Origin: G963691885 sp963691885
GTDB taxonomy: Bacteria; Pseudomonadota; Alphaproteobacteria; UBA8366; Aestuariispiraceae
Direction: 5' to 3'
Assembly (NCBI GenBank): GCA_963691885.1
Contig: OY829843.1
Location: 1,426,001-1,490,000, forward strand
Length of the DNA stretch: 64,000 nt
Part shown: positions 34,311 through 43,147 of the stretch, one piece after another
How positions within the stretch are numbered: the first letter of the stretch is position 1
Layout: every line of letters begins with the position of its first letter
Made by a program: the position numbers and the translations under genes
Notes under the pieces: model-generated
Told to the model about the DNA's origin: nothing
Databases searched by the model: none
What the model saw: only the letters and a program-made list of their open reading frames with translations

Positions 34311-36293
34311 ATGGTAGCAATTTCACTCCCCGATGGTTCGGTGCGGGAGTATGACGGTGCGGTATCAGGCGCGGATGTCGCAGCCTCCATAGGTCCGGGG
34401 CTGGCGAAAGCCGCCCTTGCCATACGGGTAGATGGCGAGTTGCGCGATCTTGAGCGTCCGATCGAAAGTGATGCCGCCCTCGAGATCGTGACAGCCAAGG
34501 ACGATGATGCGCTGGACCTGATCCGCCATGATGCGGCCCATATCCTGGCCGAAGCCGTGCAAGAGTTGTTTCCAGGAACCCAGATTACATTCGGCCCCTC
34601 AACGGAAGACGGGTTTTACTACGATTTCTATCGGGAAGAGCCTTTTTCGACCGAGGATTTTGAGGCGATCGAGAAACGCATGGCCGATATCGTCGATCGC
34701 AATGAAAAAATCATCCGCGAGGAATGGCCCCTCGACAAAGCCATCGCCCATTTCGAAAGCCAGGGAGAGAGCTTCAAGGCGGAATGGGTAAAGGAACTGC
34801 CAAAGGATCAACCGATCACGATCTATCGTCAGGGTGATTGGCTGGACCTGTGCCGTGGTCCACATCTGAGTTCGACGGGAAAACTACCGAAAGCGTTCAA
34901 GCTGATGAAACTGGCAGGCGCCTATTGGCGCGGTGATGCCAACAATCCGCAATTGCAGCGGATGTATGGCACGGCCTGGCGCACGGAAAAGGAACTGAAG
35001 GCCCATCTGACACGGATCGAAGAGGCGGAAAAGCGCGATCACCGTCGCCTGGGTCGTGAGCTGAACCTGTTTCATATGCAGGGAGAGGCCATCGGATCCG
35101 TCTTCTGGCATCCAAAGGGCTGGACGCTCTACCGCCAGCTTGAACAATACATGCGTGCCCGGCTGGAAGAGGCCCATTACGTTGAGGTGAAAACACCGCA
35201 GCTGGTGGACCGCGCCTTGTGGGAAAAATCCGGCCACTGGGAAAAATTCCGCGATCATATGTTCGTGGCGGAGGTGGATGAAGCCGACACAGGCCATGAA
35301 AGCGGCTCAGGATCCCATGCCTATGAAAAACGCATGCTGGCGCTGAAACCAATGAACTGCCCGGCCCATGTCCAGGTGTTCAGACAAGGGCTGAAATCCT
35401 ATCGCGACCTGCCCTTGCGTATGGCCGAATTCGGGTCTTGCCATCGCTATGAGCCGTCTGGCGCATTGCACGGGTTGATGCGCGTCCGGGCCTTCACCCA
35501 GGATGACGCCCATATCTTCTGCACAGAGGATCAGATTGAGCAGGAGACAAAGTATTTCTGCGAGCTACTGTCTTCCATCTATCGCGATCTTGGGTTTGAT
35601 GAATTTGTCGTCAAATTCTCTGATCGTCCTGAAGTCCGGGCCGGCAGTGACGAGGTTTGGGACAAGGCCGAAGAAGCGCTGAAACGCGCAACCGAAGCGG
35701 CAGGCGTTCAGACCAGTGTGAACCCGGGTGAGGGTGCCTTTTACGGTCCGAAACTGGAATTCGTGCTGCGCGACGCGATTGGGCGTGACTGGCAATGCGG
35801 CACGTTGCAGGTCGACTATGTCCTGCCGGAACGTCTTGATGCCAATTATGTTGGTGAAGATGGGGCCAAACACCGCCCGGTCATGTTGCACCGGGCAATC
35901 CTTGGATCGTTCGAACGATTCGTCGGTATTCTGATCGAACAGTTTGCCGGTCGCTTCCCCCTCTGGCTTTCACCGATACAGGTTGTTGTAGCCACAATCA
36001 CATCGGCGGCCGATGACTACGCCCATGAAGTAACGGCGGCGGCCAAAAAAGCGGGCCTGCGGGTTGAGACCGATATCCGGAACGAAAAGATCAACTACAA
36101 GGTCCGTGAACACAGCCTGATGAAAGTGCCGGTCATGCTGGTTGTCGGGCAACGGGAAGCCGATGAAAAGACGGTTGCGATCCGGCGCCTGGGTGGAAAA
36201 AACCAGGAGGTCAAATCCCTGAGTGAAGCTCTGGAGATCCTCGCAGCAGAAGCGGATATGCCCGATGGGACCGCGCACAATCAGGCCGCATAG
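34311..36293 (+). CDS. thrS: Threonine-tRNA ligase
   Basis: 660 residues, full-length class II threonyl-tRNA synthetase. N-terminal TGS domain (residues 1-60), editing domain with HDAAHILAEAVQELFPG (HxxxH metal-like motif) and the second pair in DLCRGPHL, the catalytic core with MNCPAHVQVFR (zinc Cys), RMAEFGSCHRYEPSGALHGLMRVR (motif 2; given as parts FGSCHRYEPSG and LMRVRAFTQDDAH), and motif 3 HRAILGSFERFVGILIE. The C-terminal anticodon-binding domain closes it. It charges tRNA-Thr in the cytoplasm. It precedes infC, a classic pairing. Confidence 0.97.
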   Translation: MVAISLPDGSVREYDGAVSGADVAASIGPGLAKAALAIRVDGELRDLERPIESDAALEIVTAKDDDALDLIRHDAAHILAEAVQELFPGTQITFGPSTEDGFYYDFYREEPFSTEDFEAIEKRMADIVDRNEKIIREEWPLDKAIAHFESQGESFKAEWVKELPKDQPITIYRQGDWLDLCRGPHLSSTGKLPKAFKLMKLAGAYWRGDANNPQLQRMYGTAWRTEKELKAHLTRIEEAEKRDHRRLGRELNLFHMQGEAIGSVFWHPKGWTLYRQLEQYMRARLEEAHYVEVKTPQLVDRALWEKSGHWEKFRDHMFVAEVDEADTGHESGSGSHAYEKRMLALKPMNCPAHVQVFRQGLKSYRDLPLRMAEFGSCHRYEPSGALHGLMRVRAFTQDDAHIFCTEDQIEQETKYFCELLSSIYRDLGFDEFVVKFSDRPEVRAGSDEVWDKAEEALKRATEAAGVQTSVNPGEGAFYGPKLEFVLRDAIGRDWQCGTLQVDYVLPERLDANYVGEDGAKHRPVMLHRAILGSFERFVGILIEQFAGRFPLWLSPIQVVVATITSAADDYAHEVTAAAKKAGLRVETDIRNEKINYKVREHSLMKVPVMLVVGQREADEKTVAIRRLGGKNQEVKSLSEALEILAAEADMPDGTAHNQAA

Positions 36294-36338
36294 ATCGAAA
36301 ATTCGCCAAGAGCCGATTTTTTAAGGCAAATTTCACAG

Positions 36339-36363
36339 CGGCGCACCGATTTCGGTTGCGCCG
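36339..36363 (+). terminator. Hairpin after thrS, weak terminator
   Basis: CGGCGCA-CCGA-tt-TCGG-t-TGCGCCG, an 11 bp stem with one bulged T, 46 bases after the thrS stop, followed by TTCTGTGTT. The trailing T content is low, so termination may be partial. It may separate thrS from the infC promoter. Confidence 0.5.
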
Positions 36364-36401
36364 TTCTGTGTTATGGTGCTTCAGTCGCGCGGGTTGAGAA
36401 A

Positions 36402-36430
36402 TTGGATTCTCAGCCGAACGATGCTATAGT
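36402..36430 (+). promoter_or_regulatory. Candidate infC promoter
   Basis: TTGGAT (36402-36407), 17 bases, then TATAGT (36425-36430), about 57 bases ahead of the infC start. The -35 region overlaps an inverted repeat TGAGAA-attgga-TTCTCA (36395-36412), which could be a regulator site. Confidence 0.45.
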
Positions 36431-36486
36431 TTGATAGCAGTTATTGTATTAACAACAGCAAGGTTAATAACCTTCAGGAGGGTGCC

Positions 36487-37023
36487 ATACGACGTCCATT
36501 TTTTTCGTCGCCTGCTTCGAAAGAAGGGCCACGAGTCAATGAAGAGATCAATGTTCGCGAAGTGCGATTGATTGATCATGAGGGGGAGAACCACGGTGTG
36601 GTTGAGACGGCAGATGCCATTGAGCGTGCTCTGGATGTCGGTCTGGATCTTGTAGAGATCTCACCCAATGCAGATCCACCGGTCTGCAAAATTCTCGATT
36701 TCGGAAAATTTAAATACGAGTCGCAGAAGCGTAAAAACGAAGCCCGCAAAAAGCAGAAAACGATTGAGGTCAAGGAAATCAAGTTCCGGCCGAATATCGA
36801 ACAGCATGACTATGACGTCAAAATGAAGTCGATGAACAAATTCATCGATGAAGGCGACAAAGTGAAGGTCACACTGCGCTTCCGGGGCCGCGAAATGGCC
36901 CATCAGGAACTGGGCATGGACGTTCTGATGCGCGTCAAAACCGATATGGAAGAGAAAGCCAAGGTCGAACAGATGCCGTCCATGGAAGGACGCCAGATGA
37001 CGATGGTTATCGCACCACGCTGA
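36487..37023 (+). CDS. infC: Translation initiation factor IF-3, ATA start
   Basis: About 178 residues. IF-3 binds the 30S subunit and checks initiator tRNA and start codon. The N-domain (GPRVNEEINVREVRLIDHEGE), the linker (KFKYESQKRKNEARKKQKTIEVKEIKFRP, seen in parts such as FGKFKYESQKRKNEARKK) and the C-domain (FRGREMAHQELGMDVL) are complete. The first ATG-like codon in frame is too far inside and would drop the conserved RRPF...GPRVNE N-terminus. AGGAGGG (36476-36482) lies four bases before ATA 36487, which gives exactly that N-terminus. Non-AUG starts on infC are known and permit IF-3 to repress its own mRNA. Confidence 0.93.
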   Translation: MRRPFFSSPASKEGPRVNEEINVREVRLIDHEGENHGVVETADAIERALDVGLDLVEISPNADPPVCKILDFGKFKYESQKRKNEARKKQKTIEVKEIKFRPNIEQHDYDVKMKSMNKFIDEGDKVKVTLRFRGREMAHQELGMDVLMRVKTDMEEKAKVEQMPSMEGRQMTMVIAPR

Positions 37024-37049
37024 TAAAGCTTTCTGATTTTTCTGATGAC

Positions 37050-37080
37050 GGGCGCGGCCATGCTGCGCCCTTTATCTTTT
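37050..37080 (+). terminator. Intrinsic terminator after infC
   Basis: GGGCGC (37050-37055), 9-base loop, GCGCCC (37065-37070), then TTTATCTTTT. A second, smaller hairpin GGCTC/GAGCC at 37083-37103 followed by TTTT lies beside the chaC stop, so the pair may end transcripts from both sides of this convergent junction. Confidence 0.75.
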
Positions 37081-37105
37081 CGGGCTCGTTATCTTTTTGA
37101 GCCTT

Positions 37106-37777
37106 TTATTGTTCCGAAACCGCGTCCGTATCAACGAGATCCACCAGGGCAGCCATGGACTGCAGGTCCTTGTCTTCAAAGCCCAGCGCATCGAGCCGGG
37201 ACAGGGTATTGTGCAGATATTCCCTGTTCGGTCCCCGCATGCCCGACGCGGTCGCGATCATGTGTGCCCGCTCTTCCCGGGGCAGATGGCCGAGATACTG
37301 GGAGTGGTCCCGGTTCACGATGAAGGTGTAGCAACACAAGCGGCGCTCTGCGTCATCCTTGCACTGAACCCAGACCGGGCTGGCATCATAGATGCCGGAT
37401 ACCATTTCACGGACCCAGAGGTATTCTATCGCGCCCATTAATTGCGTCTTGCCGCAGACGCGGTACGCAATACCGGTACATGTACCGCCCTTATCCAGAC
37501 CCAGAACCAGACCGGGATTCTCAACGGTCCCGCGATAACCATGGGAGATGACGCAGAAGCTGCGATGCCAGCCACTCAATTCAACGGCCTGGGCCTCCAG
37601 ATGGTCGAACCCTGGATCCCACATCAGCGAGCCATACCCGAAGAACCAGACATCCTCATCCTGAGGCAGGCGAGAGAGGAAGTCCTGCTTCCGCGCCTCG
37701 CCTTCTTCCGCAGAGAGGACAAAAATCCCCTTCTGCTGGCGCTCTTCAATCGCTGCTTTGAAAAAGTCGTAGCTCAC
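37106..37777 (-). CDS. chaC: Gamma-glutamylcyclotransferase, ChaC family
   Basis: 223 residues of the ChaC family, glutathione-specific gamma-glutamylcyclotransferases that release 5-oxoproline and Cys-Gly. VWFFGYGSLMWDPGFDH is the substrate-loop signature and the catalytic Glu is likely that in IEYLWVREM; GYRGTVENPGLVLGLDKGG and AYRVCG follow the family pattern. The start is GTG 37777 with GAGGG five bases before it. It is convergent with infC and divergent from the DUF2125 gene. It probably works in glutathione turnover in the cytoplasm. Confidence 0.9.
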   Translation of the reverse strand: MSYDFFKAAIEERQQKGIFVLSAEEGEARKQDFLSRLPQDEDVWFFGYGSLMWDPGFDHLEAQAVELSGWHRSFCVISHGYRGTVENPGLVLGLDKGGTCTGIAYRVCGKTQLMGAIEYLWVREMVSGIYDASPVWVQCKDDAERRLCCYTFIVNRDHSQYLGHLPREERAHMIATASGMRGPNREYLHNTLSRLDALGFEDKDLQSMAALVDLVDTDAVSEQ

Positions 37778-37884
37778 CTGAACCCTCGCATTTCCGATGG
37801 CTCTAATTTAGGCGCGCAGTTGCGCGTGAACAATCACAATACCGGGAAAATGACCCTGTCCCGATTGTCGCGCAAAGAGAACAC

Positions 37885-39042
37885 GTGTACTCCCAAAAGA
37901 TGCGCATTTTCACACTTTCACTCTGTGCTCTTCTGCTGTTGGGTGGCGGATATACAGGCTATTGGTTCTGGGCCGCCGACCGGATGGTCGGAACCGTATT
38001 GGACGGTGTCGAAGATTGGCGTCAGGCCGGCTATGAGGTCTCCTTCACCGATCTATCAAAATCAGGATTTCCGACCGAGGTCCGCGTTGAGATGCGGGAC
38101 CCGAATATCACTGACCCATTAAAGGCGTGGAGTTGGTTGGGCGATCGTCTCAGCCTTCGGGCAGCACCATGGCAGCCTCTGGAATACACCTTGGCTCTGA
38201 CCGGTCCCCAGAAAGCCGAAGTGCCGGTGTCGGGCCGCCAAGTGGATCTGGCGTTTGAGGCAACGCGTGCGGACGGGGTTGCCCGCTTTGATACATCTGG
38301 AACCTTACGCCAGGTCATTTTGACCATTGACGGGCTGAACGGCGTTTCAGAGGGATTTGACGCCAAGCTCAGCTTCGACCGGGTCCGCCTGACCCTTGAT
38401 CAGCCGGAACGCCCGGCAACACGCTATGATCAGGAAACAGCCCTTCTTGAGGTGCTGGGCCAGAACATCACACTTCCCGAACGGTTCGCCGGTCCACTCG
38501 GCCAGCGCTTGGATCATTTTTCAGGACGATTCCGGGTCATGGGCCCGCTTCCACAGATAGACCTGAGAAATGCCCTCACCCAATGGCGGGACGCGGGCGG
38601 TATTCTGGAGGTGCCCTGGTTGAAGACAGACTGGGGGCCGCTCGCCCTGAAAGCGGAAGGCACAATAGCACTTGATGAATATCTGCGACCGATCGCGGCC
38701 TTTGATACAAAGATCGGTGGTCTGAGCGAGACAATGCGCGTGCTGGCGGACCAGGGCCTTGTTGATCAGGGACTCGCCCAAATTACCGGATTTGGCCTGC
38801 AGCTGTTTGCCAGTCGCGGCGATAATGGCAAACCCGAAATTCCGCTGCCCGTCAGCGCCCAGGACGGGGAGTTTTACCTGGGACCGTTCAAGGTCGCGAC
38901 ACTGCGCCCCCTTCTGCCCCCGCTTGACGGTGTTGAGCCGCCGGTGGGTGCGGTTCCACCACCGGGCGGGACAGCACCCCCGCCAGCGCCGGTAGAGGCG
39001 ATCCCCTTGCCGGAACCACCGCCAACAGTGAACTGGAATTAA
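37885..39042 (+). CDS. DUF2125 domain protein, membrane-anchored
   Basis: 385 residues. An N-terminal hydrophobic segment (FTLSLCALLLLGGGYTGYWFW) anchors or exports it, followed by a DUF2125 domain of about 300 residues with beta-rich sequence, and a Pro-rich tail (PPPGGTAPPPAPVEAIPLPEPPP). DUF2125 proteins are restricted largely to Alphaproteobacteria and have unknown function; they are likely periplasmic. GTG 37885 has AAAGAGA upstream; ATG 37900 (MRIFTLSL) is a fair alternative. It stands beside hisC and chorismate mutase, as in related genomes, but is convergent with hisC with only 15 bases between stops. Confidence 0.82.
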   Translation: MYSQKMRIFTLSLCALLLLGGGYTGYWFWAADRMVGTVLDGVEDWRQAGYEVSFTDLSKSGFPTEVRVEMRDPNITDPLKAWSWLGDRLSLRAAPWQPLEYTLALTGPQKAEVPVSGRQVDLAFEATRADGVARFDTSGTLRQVILTIDGLNGVSEGFDAKLSFDRVRLTLDQPERPATRYDQETALLEVLGQNITLPERFAGPLGQRLDHFSGRFRVMGPLPQIDLRNALTQWRDAGGILEVPWLKTDWGPLALKAEGTIALDEYLRPIAAFDTKIGGLSETMRVLADQGLVDQGLAQITGFGLQLFASRGDNGKPEIPLPVSAQDGEFYLGPFKVATLRPLLPPLDGVEPPVGAVPPPGGTAPPPAPVEAIPLPEPPPTVNWN

Positions 39043-39057
39043 TGCTTCTTCGAGGGC

Positions 39058-40146
39058 TCAGCCCTTATTGACGAAATGTGTCAGTGCGTCGACCGCCTGA
39101 TGGCATTCCCGTTCCGTCCCGATGGTCAGACGCAGATAGGTCGGCAAACCGTAGCCCGCCACATTCCGGCCAATGACCCCGGCCGCTTCAAGATAGCTAT
39201 ATGCCGACTGACACGTCTCAGCCGAGTCGAAACCGACCAGGATGAAGTTCCCAACGGAGGGCGGCACTTCCAGGCCCAGCGCCTTCACCTTCTCCGTTAC
39301 CCAGACAAGCCATTCATCATTGTGAAGGCGGCTGCGTTCCAGATAGGCCCTGTCCGCAATTGCAGCAGAGCCAGCCGCCAATGCAGGTGCCGAGGCATTG
39401 AACGGGCTGCGCAGGCGGTTCATCGCACCCAGAATTTCGGGCTTCGCATAGCCCCACCCCAAACGAAGGGCGGCAAGGCCATGAGCCTTTGAAAACGTGC
39501 GCAGCATCACGACATTGTCGTATTCGTCAACAAGGGCCGCACCATTGCTGTAATCGTTGCGCGAGACATATTCCGCATAGGCCGCATCCAGCACCAGAAT
39601 GACATGGGATGGCAGACCTTCAATCAGCCGCCTCACCTCCATCTCCGAAATATAGGACCCTGTCGGGTTGTTGGGATTGGCCAGAAAAACAAGCTTTGTA
39701 TTCGGGCTGACAAGCGCCAGCAGAGCATCGACATCGCTGGTCAGATTGCTTTCATCTGCCGCAACGGGTGTCGCCCCAACGGTGATCGCCGTAATCCGGT
39801 ACATCGCGAACCCGTGCCGCGAAAAAAGCACCTCGTCGCCCGGACCAGCATAGGCACGGGTCAACAATGTGATCAGTTCATCCGAACCGGCACCGCAAAT
39901 GATCCGGTCAGGGTCCAGACCTTCCGCCTGTCCAATTGCCCGGCGCAATTGATTGGCTCCGCCATCGGGATAGCGATGCAGGCTCTTTCCTGCCTCGGCA
40001 AACGCCTCGATCGCCTTTTCACTGGGACCCAGCGGATTCTCGTTGGCAGACAGAACCGCCGGTTCCGCAATACCATCAAGCTTGTGCTCACCAGGGATAT
40101 AGAGTGGCGCTTCCATAACGCCTGGACGCGGTGTCGGACGGGACAT
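39058..40146 (-). CDS. hisC: Histidinol-phosphate/aromatic aminotransferase
   Basis: 362 residues, fold-type I PLP aminotransferase of the HisC family. SANENPLGPS, YPDGGANQLRRAI, AGSDELITLL, FLANPNNPTGSYI, DAAYAEYV and the Schiff-base lysine in RTFSKAHGLAALRLG (TFSKxxGLAGLR-type) are all there. HisC enzymes convert imidazole-acetol phosphate to histidinol phosphate; copies beside chorismate mutase often act on aromatic keto acids too. It is downstream of and on the same strand as chorismate mutase (73-base gap), which supports an aromatic role. The prephenate dehydrogenase gene often found here is missing. Confidence 0.92.
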   Translation of the reverse strand: MSRPTPRPGVMEAPLYIPGEHKLDGIAEPAVLSANENPLGPSEKAIEAFAEAGKSLHRYPDGGANQLRRAIGQAEGLDPDRIICGAGSDELITLLTRAYAGPGDEVLFSRHGFAMYRITAITVGATPVAADESNLTSDVDALLALVSPNTKLVFLANPNNPTGSYISEMEVRRLIEGLPSHVILVLDAAYAEYVSRNDYSNGAALVDEYDNVVMLRTFSKAHGLAALRLGWGYAKPEILGAMNRLRSPFNASAPALAAGSAAIADRAYLERSRLHNDEWLVWVTEKVKALGLEVPPSVGNFILVGFDSAETCQSAYSYLEAAGVIGRNVAGYGLPTYLRLTIGTERECHQAVDALTHFVNKG

Positions 40147-40219
40147 GGATCTAACCCCCTAAGACCAAATCTTGTGCTGAGTTATCATACGGTTTGAAGC
40201 GTAAACATGATCACCCTGC

Positions 40220-41041
40220 CTAAACAATCGGTCTGGCATAGGCGCCGATCACGGTCGCTGCGACAATGGATTGATCGGTGACAGCCTCCAGTCTGGCATC
40301 GTCGGGAGCAACAAACCAGTCAACCCGCGCGAGCGACAGCCATTCACCATGTTGCTCGACTGTGGACAACAGGGCCGCTTCCAGACCCTGCGTCTTCAGG
40401 CTGGTAACAAGTGAGGATCGGCTGATCTGCTTAGTCGCCCGCAAGACAATAAAACTGATGTCATCGCCGGTCTCTTCCAACTGCAATCTGGCCACAGCGA
40501 CGGCCGTCCCTGGACGACCGCGAACACTGCCAACACCGGCAAACGGAAGGCTCTGCACGATCACCGGTGCACCGGGCGAGGCAAGTGCCGTCCACCAGGG
40601 GTCCTGCTCGCTCTCTTCCGGGGGCGGCAGAACAGCGACATCAACCTCATCCCTGTTAAGCAATTGCATGACTTCCTGACGATTGTCATGCGCCGTCATG
40701 GGAACCTGACTGCCGAACTGGTCTCGCGCGAGATCCCACAGCGTGTGATAACCCTCACCCGCAAAAACAGCGATTTTATATGTCGACTGGATCATGGTGA
40801 AGGCGGCCATCATTTCATGCCACATACGCGCCAGCGCAGAGATTGGAAAAGCACCGGCATGGTTGGCCTTTAACCGTCGCAGCATGGAGGCTTCACGGGA
40901 CGGGCGTATGGGCAGTTTGGCCCCTTTTTTTGCACCGGCAACATGGGCAACAACCTCGGCCCGACGCATGATCAAGCCGTGAATTTCATCATCAATCTGG
41001 TCAATTTCCCGGCGCAAATCATCCAGGGAACGCTGTGTCAT
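40220..41041 (-). CDS. Chorismate mutase with C-terminal extension
   Basis: 273 residues. The first 90 or so form an AroQ chorismate mutase helical domain (LDDLRREIDQIDDEIHGLIMRRAEVVAHV, visible as LRREIDQIDDEIHGLIMRRA; the catalytic Arg and the Lys near ISALARMWHEMMAA are expected). The remaining 180 residues are a domain with alpha/beta alternation, seen in alphaproteobacterial homologues, of unknown role; it lacks the TRF motif of prephenate dehydratase. It converts chorismate to prephenate in Phe/Tyr synthesis. It is upstream of hisC in the same operon and divergent from metA. Confidence 0.88.
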   Translation of the reverse strand: MTQRSLDDLRREIDQIDDEIHGLIMRRAEVVAHVAGAKKGAKLPIRPSREASMLRRLKANHAGAFPISALARMWHEMMAAFTMIQSTYKIAVFAGEGYHTLWDLARDQFGSQVPMTAHDNRQEVMQLLNRDEVDVAVLPPPEESEQDPWWTALASPGAPVIVQSLPFAGVGSVRGRPGTAVAVARLQLEETGDDISFIVLRATKQISRSSLVTSLKTQGLEAALLSTVEQHGEWLSLARVDWFVAPDDARLEAVTDQSIVAATVIGAYARPIV

Positions 41042-41325
41042 CGGTCAGGGGTCCGTATTCTATTTCAGTGCAATTCTGATTTTTCTTGTTCGGCATACTC
41101 ATCAATCTGAGGGATGTTGGTCTACTCCGTGGAGCCGATTTAGGCAATCCGACTTTGCGCTTTCAGGGTCAGCATCTCGACGGCCGTGACATTTTGACAA
41201 CGCCTTTGCGGCCTTTTGAAAGCCGCTCACAGTTCTGTGCACGGATGGTTTTGGGTTGATGCTTGTGCCCGGCCTGTGTTTTACCCACATAATCAACGCA
41301 GAATAATACAACACGGGCGGAAAAG

Positions 41326-42246
41326 ATGCCGATCAAGATACCCGACGAATTACCAGCGCGCCGCTTTCTGGAAACCGAAGGCGTGGTCGTTATGGGCGAG
41401 CGTGACGCAACCCTGCAGGATATCCGCCCGATGCGGATTGCCATCCTCAACCTGATGCCGCGCAAGGAAAAAACGGAAACCCAACTGACCCGGCTGATTG
41501 GCGCAACGCCGTTGCAGGTCGAGGTGACCTTGCTGACAACCGCCTCTTATGTGCCGACCCACGCGCCGCGCCAGCATATGCTGGATTTCTATCGAACCCA
41601 TCGCGACATCAAGGACCAGAAGTTTGACGGTCTGATCATCACGGGTGCGCCGATCGAAACACTGGAATTCGAAGATGTAGCCTATTGGGAGGAGATGCAG
41701 GAGATCCTCGACTGGACCCAGACCAATGTGCACAGCACATTCAATATCTGCTGGGGCGCCCAGGCTGCCTTGAAACATTTCCGCGATGTCCCCAAGCACG
41801 AATTGCCCGAAAAGAAGTTCGGGGTTTTTGAGCATATGGTGGTGGAACCGGGGACAACGCTGCTCCGCGGTTTCAATGACAGCTTCGTCGTGCCTGTGTC
41901 CAGGCATACGGAAACACGGCTTGAAGACCTGCCAAAGGACCCCGATCTGCATATCCTGGCAACGTCGGATGAGGCTGGATTATGCCTGCTGCGAGACGAC
42001 AAATTTCGCCAGATCTATATCTTCAATCATCTCGAATATGACGCGATGACCCTGGCCGATGAGTACAACCGCGATGTCGGTGAAGGGCAGAAGATACAGC
42101 TGCCTGAAAACTATTTCCCGGGTGACGATCCGAGTAAACCACCCGTCAATCGCTGGCGATCGCACGCCCATCTGATGATCAGCAACTGGATCAACGATGT
42201 GTATCAAACGGTCCCGTTTGATTCGGATCTGATTGGCACTGAATAA
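41326..42246 (+). CDS. metA: Homoserine O-acyltransferase (MetA; predicted acetyl-specific)
   Basis: 306 residues of the MetA family that acylates homoserine, the first step of methionine synthesis. The catalytic Cys142 (FNICWGAQAAL), His235 and Glu237 (FNHLEYDA) match the family numbering exactly. Position 111 is Glu (GAPIETLEF), which in characterised MetA proteins selects acetyl-CoA; the succinyl-specific E. coli enzyme has Gly there. So it is predicted to form O-acetylhomoserine. The gene is divergent from chorismate mutase, with GGCGGAAAAG ahead of the ATG. Confidence 0.92.
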   Translation: MPIKIPDELPARRFLETEGVVVMGERDATLQDIRPMRIAILNLMPRKEKTETQLTRLIGATPLQVEVTLLTTASYVPTHAPRQHMLDFYRTHRDIKDQKFDGLIITGAPIETLEFEDVAYWEEMQEILDWTQTNVHSTFNICWGAQAALKHFRDVPKHELPEKKFGVFEHMVVEPGTTLLRGFNDSFVVPVSRHTETRLEDLPKDPDLHILATSDEAGLCLLRDDKFRQIYIFNHLEYDAMTLADEYNRDVGEGQKIQLPENYFPGDDPSKPPVNRWRSHAHLMISNWINDVYQTVPFDSDLIGTE

Positions 42247-42303
42247 CGACGCTTTCCCCATCGGATCTTGACCATCGGGGTATCCTGACGGCATAGAGCG
42301 CCC

Positions 42304-43041
42304 ATGCAACGCTGGAAGATCACCCTGGAATATGACGGGCGACCCTATGTGGGCTGGCAACGTCAAAAGAACGGCATGTCCGTGCAAGAACGTCTGGAAC
42401 AGGCAGCTCTTGCCCTGGATGGCCAGGACGTTATTGTTCAGGGGGCCGGGCGAACAGATTCTGGCGTCCATGCGACCGGTCAGGTGGCCCACCTTGATCT
42501 GACCCGCCCTTTGCGGGCCGATCAGGTGCGGGACGCGCTGAACCACTATCTGAAGCCGGAACCAATCGCGGTGCTTGAGGCGGAACCGGTTGGCGAAGAT
42601 TTTCACGCGAGATTCAGCGCAACCGGCCGCACTTATCTCTACCGCATTCTGAACAGACGCGCACCAGCGACCATAGAAGCGGGCCAGGTCTGGTATGACC
42701 CCCGGCCCCTTGATGCCGAGGTGATGCATGACGCCGCACAAATCCTGATCGGTCACCATGACTTCAACAGCTTCCGGTCAACCGAATGCCAGGCCGACAG
42801 CTCGGTGAAGACCCTGGACAAGCTGGATGTCCGACAGGCGGGACAGGAAATTCACATTGATGTTGCTGCCCGGTCCTTTCTCCACAATCAGGTGCGGATC
42901 ATGGTGGGATCGCTGGAGTTTGTTGGCCGGGGCCGTTGGACCAAGCAGGATTTGCGTAACGCATTGGCGGCACGCAAACGGTCGGCCGCCGGTCCGACTG
43001 CCCCTGCCGATGGGCTGTATCTGACCCGCGTCCTGTATTGA
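42304..43041 (+). CDS. truA: tRNA pseudouridine(38-40) synthase
   Basis: 245 residues, a full TruA: it makes pseudouridine at positions 38-40 of tRNAs. The catalytic Asp lies in GAGRTDSGVHATGQVAHL; FHARFSATGRTYLYRI and SFLHNQVRIMVGSL are the other family blocks. N-terminal WKITLEYDGRPYVGWQRQ is the first strand. It is 57 bases downstream of metA on the same strand. In many relatives truA follows fmt, so this position beside metA is not the most common one. Confidence 0.95.
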   Translation: MQRWKITLEYDGRPYVGWQRQKNGMSVQERLEQAALALDGQDVIVQGAGRTDSGVHATGQVAHLDLTRPLRADQVRDALNHYLKPEPIAVLEAEPVGEDFHARFSATGRTYLYRILNRRAPATIEAGQVWYDPRPLDAEVMHDAAQILIGHHDFNSFRSTECQADSSVKTLDKLDVRQAGQEIHIDVAARSFLHNQVRIMVGSLEFVGRGRWTKQDLRNALAARKRSAAGPTAPADGLYLTRVLY

Positions 43042-43109
43042 CTCGCCCATATTTATACCGATATCGAAACAAACTTTCTTGCAAGCTGCGCGACTCACCC
43101 TTATTTTGG

Positions 43110-43121
43110 TTCGAAATCGAA
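43110..43121. promoter_or_regulatory. TTCGA-N2-TCGAA inverted repeat upstream of marR
   Basis: A 5-2-5 inverted repeat (TTCGAAATCGAA) lies 26 bases before the MarR-type start at 43148, in an AT-rich patch, so it could be the regulator's own operator. Confidence 0.4.
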
Positions 43122-43147
43122 ATAAATAATCAGGCATTTTGCCGGTC

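Noticed and set aside
33794..34498. Several 100-residue frames between the ArsR-methyltransferase gene and thrS
   Set aside because: They overlap real genes or the hairpin, have no ribosome binding site and no recognisable protein pattern.
41095..41325. Possible SAM-II-like riboswitch ahead of metA
   Set aside because: There is a GATTTA stretch and a weak G/U-rich stem, but the required downstream GCTAAA-type pseudoknot strand is missing.
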